Of a stretch of DNA of 64,000 bases, positions 62,473 through 64,000 are shown one piece after another; position 1 is the stretch's first letter, and each line of letters starts with the position of its first letter. The notes beneath the pieces were generated by a model. It worked only from the letters and a program-made list of their open reading frames with translations, did no database searches and had not been told where the DNA came from. This DNA is from RZYX01 sp036654375 (GTDB lineage: Bacteria > Bacillota > Clostridia > Oscillospirales > Acutalibacteraceae). A program made the translations under genes and the position numbers. Location: positions 186,001-250,000 of the forward strand of contig JAVVSD010000001.1 of assembly GCA_036654375.1 (NCBI GenBank). The letters run 5' to 3'.

Positions 62473-63424
62473 CAAAATCACCCCCACGAAGTGTTAAATC
62501 CATTGTGTGTTCACTTTCCTTAAACGTGTGTTTGCACTTCTCAACAAGCATAAAGCTATTTACCTTTACATCACCTAAATTCAAGTTAACAAGGACCATC
62601 GAACCCGCTCTTACCCTATTATCGCCCAGGGCGCTTGAGACGGATAGATTTCGTGTTTTCTTATTAAGTAGTGATAGTAAGGCATCCGCTTTTGCTTTTC
62701 CATTTTCACCTTTTTGAAGTTTTTCAAAGTACTGGAGAACACCCCAAGCATTTATATTTTTTGAATCCTGTGTAATATAAACTTCTCGCTTACCTGTATC
62801 TTCATTGTCATAGGTTAGCTTTATTTTATTATAGGTATTGGAATCTATCGAGGAGCTATAGTCGAAATTTTCTCCCGTCTCTTCGTCTATTATGATTGGG
62901 ACAATCATTGACCTTATGTTTTTTAATGCAAGTTTTCCAAAGTCGTCAAATAGAACGTACATCTCTTTTCGGTTTTGAATTGTAATGTCAAGGGCGTTTC
63001 CAATCATATCGAACAGGCTTGTATTCTCCTCAACTCTCGACGGAATTTTAAAACCGGTATTCTGGATCTCGCCAGCTCGCAATTTTAAATCTGCCATGAG
63101 CATCTTGAGAAATTCACTTGCAGTTTTGTTGGTGTAAACATATGTATCTTTGTTTTTTAAATATCTTAATTGATCGTAAGCTGTCACATCGATAAGATTA
63201 TCCTTGCTTGTCTTCTTGCTGAATATAAAGCCGTGAAAGATATTTGCATTACCGACCTTCATTCTCACGGGATTCCCCTCGGTAATATTCAGCGCCGAGT
63301 CTTTTAAAACTTTGAAGTTCAATTGTCCGGGTGAACCTTTTCTTTCTGTCTGCCATGTAATCCCTTCTTCGACCACGGGTATATACATAATAGAGCCATT
63401 CTGAATTAATAATTCGACATTCAT
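62465..63424 (-). CDS. phage tail hub protein, XkdQ family
   Basis: The 319-residue protein has the XkdQ/gpD-like pattern ITWQTERKGSPGQLNFKVLK, FHGFIFSKKTSKDNLIDVTA and YDQLRYLKNKDTYVYTNKTA. It forms the hub that links tail tube and spike. It is 13 nt downstream of the XkdP gene. Confidence 0.88.
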   Translation of the reverse strand: MNVELLIQNGSIMYIPVVEEGITWQTERKGSPGQLNFKVLKDSALNITEGNPVRMKVGNANIFHGFIFSKKTSKDNLIDVTAYDQLRYLKNKDTYVYTNKTASEFLKMLMADLKLRAGEIQNTGFKIPSRVEENTSLFDMIGNALDITIQNRKEMYVLFDDFGKLALKNIRSMIVPIIIDEETGENFDYSSSIDSNTYNKIKLTYDNEDTGKREVYITQDSKNINAWGVLQYFEKLQKGENGKAKADALLSLLNKKTRNLSVSSALGDNRVRAGSMVLVNLNLGDVKVNSFMLVEKCKHTFKESEHTMDLTLRGGDFVA

Positions 63425-63437
63425 TTATACACCCCCT

Positions 63438-64000
63438 TTACACCGGAATAGTTAAAACTTGACCTGGATAAATTAAATTCGGGTTCTTAATTTTATCCCT
63501 GTTAGCATTAAATATTTTATTATACTGGTTGCCGTTACCATAGAACATCTTTGCTATGTTCCACAGGCAGTCTCCCTTTACAACTTTATAGGTTTTAGCA
63601 TTTGTTTTTGGAGCTGGTGAATTTACTGTTTCTCTGTTGGGTGCAAATGACGCCCTTGGCGTAGGTGAATCAAAAATAATCGCACACGCTTTTGTAGAAT
63701 AGTCTCTGTACTGCTTCAATGAAATGGATACGACTAAATCAAATCCATTTTTTGCATCCTCAACAATCTGATAATCCTCTAACGACACCTTTATGTTAGT
63801 GCCATTTAATGGCCGCCCATCAGGAAAACGCCGAGATACAATAAACTGAAATGGTAGCTGACTAGTTTTTAAACTTTCTAAGCTGGCAAGGTAGAAATCA
63901 GCCTTAATAAATCCGTCCTTATATGTTGCAAACGGATACTGCACATTAGGTAATAGAACTTCAAAATCAACGCTTGTTAGCCCTGCTTTTTTTAAGATGT
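63438..64000 (-). CDS. LysM-domain tail assembly protein, XkdP family (5' end outside window)
   Basis: The frame is open to the window edge; a GTG at 63944 lies inside it, with LTSVDFEVLLPNVQYPFATY reading through, so the true start lies right of 64000. At least 187 residues are seen: an N-terminal tail-associated region and a C-terminal LysM (YKVVKGDCLWNIAKMFYGNG, then LIYPGQVLTIPV). PBSX XkdP is similar in length and place. A tape measure gene should lie just upstream. Confidence 0.85.
   Translation of the reverse strand, partial: ILKKAGLTSVDFEVLLPNVQYPFATYKDGFIKADFYLASLESLKTSQLPFQFIVSRRFPDGRPLNGTNIKVSLEDYQIVEDAKNGFDLVVSISLKQYRDYSTKACAIIFDSPTPRASFAPNRETVNSPAPKTNAKTYKVVKGDCLWNIAKMFYGNGNQYNKIFNANRDKIKNPNLIYPGQVLTIPV

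Noticed and set aside
1..64000. tRNA, rRNA, CRISPR arrays, insertion sequences, replication origin
   Set aside because: Looked for by eye on both strands; no cloverleaf with TTC loop, no rRNA blocks, no regularly spaced repeats and no transposase were recognised.

Overview
This window is low-GC, Gram-positive-type chromosomal DNA. Genes have strong AGGAGG-type ribosome sites, frequent TTG and GTG starts, and near-consensus TTGACA-N17-TATAAT promoters. The gene content (FliY/CheC/CheD chemotaxis, CotJC spore coat protein, TagF-like teichoic acid enzymes, LemA, YitT, Mini-III RNase, an XkdP-XkdU type myophage tail) points to a motile, spore-forming member of the Clostridia, possibly Oscillospirales. 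The genus cannot be fixed from the sequence alone.

Layout: 1-3348 (minus) hypB followed by a large Fe-S flavoprotein cut by the window edge. 3585-3790 (plus) is a compact unit with a consensus promoter and a LexA-like operator but no annotated gene. 3795-6165 (minus) encodes a DUF2207 protein and LemA. 6263-8556 (plus) is a solitary phage-type lysis cassette (HTH regulator, GH25 lysozyme, two holin-like proteins). 8635-10026 holds two membrane proteins, and 10161-13173 two convergent CDP-glycerol glycerophosphotransferases. 13313-14017 is a DUF421 protein. 14098-25366 is the chemotaxis block: cheA-cheW-mcp and cheR-cheB on the minus strand, with fliM-fliY-cheY-cheC-cheD divergent on the plus strand. 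25713-29107 carries housekeeping genes (obg, mrnC, yitT family, yebC). 29322-29757 is a small membrane-protein gene with two LexA-like operators. 30017-31699 is a PASTA pseudokinase, followed by a MacB-like ABC system (31911-35078). 35289-38071 is hisH-hisF-citrate synthase, 38223-40764 two tandem lipases, 41045 a D-Ala-D-Ala carboxypeptidase, 42332 mtaB, and 43765-44281 a YbjQ operon. 44365-47205 is a P-type cation ATPase behind a yybP-ykoY (Mn2+) riboswitch. 47411-55561 is a complete maltodextrin uptake and breakdown operon.

From about 56230 to the right edge lies a contractile-tailed prophage whose lysis end abuts a cotJC gene that has lost its 5' part. The simplest reading is that the prophage is inserted inside a spore coat gene. 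Its tail-fibre gene ends in a C-type-lectin fold whose last ~45 codons are almost all NNT/NNC, the signature of a diversity-generating retroelement target. The reverse transcriptase and template repeat are not in the window.

The most unusual signals are the cotJC split, the putative DGR target, the two loci sharing a GAACATTTGT operator over perfect promoters (one a candidate SOS division inhibitor, one a candidate tiny hydrophobic peptide or sRNA), the stand-alone lysis cassette, and the kinase with all catalytic motifs replaced.
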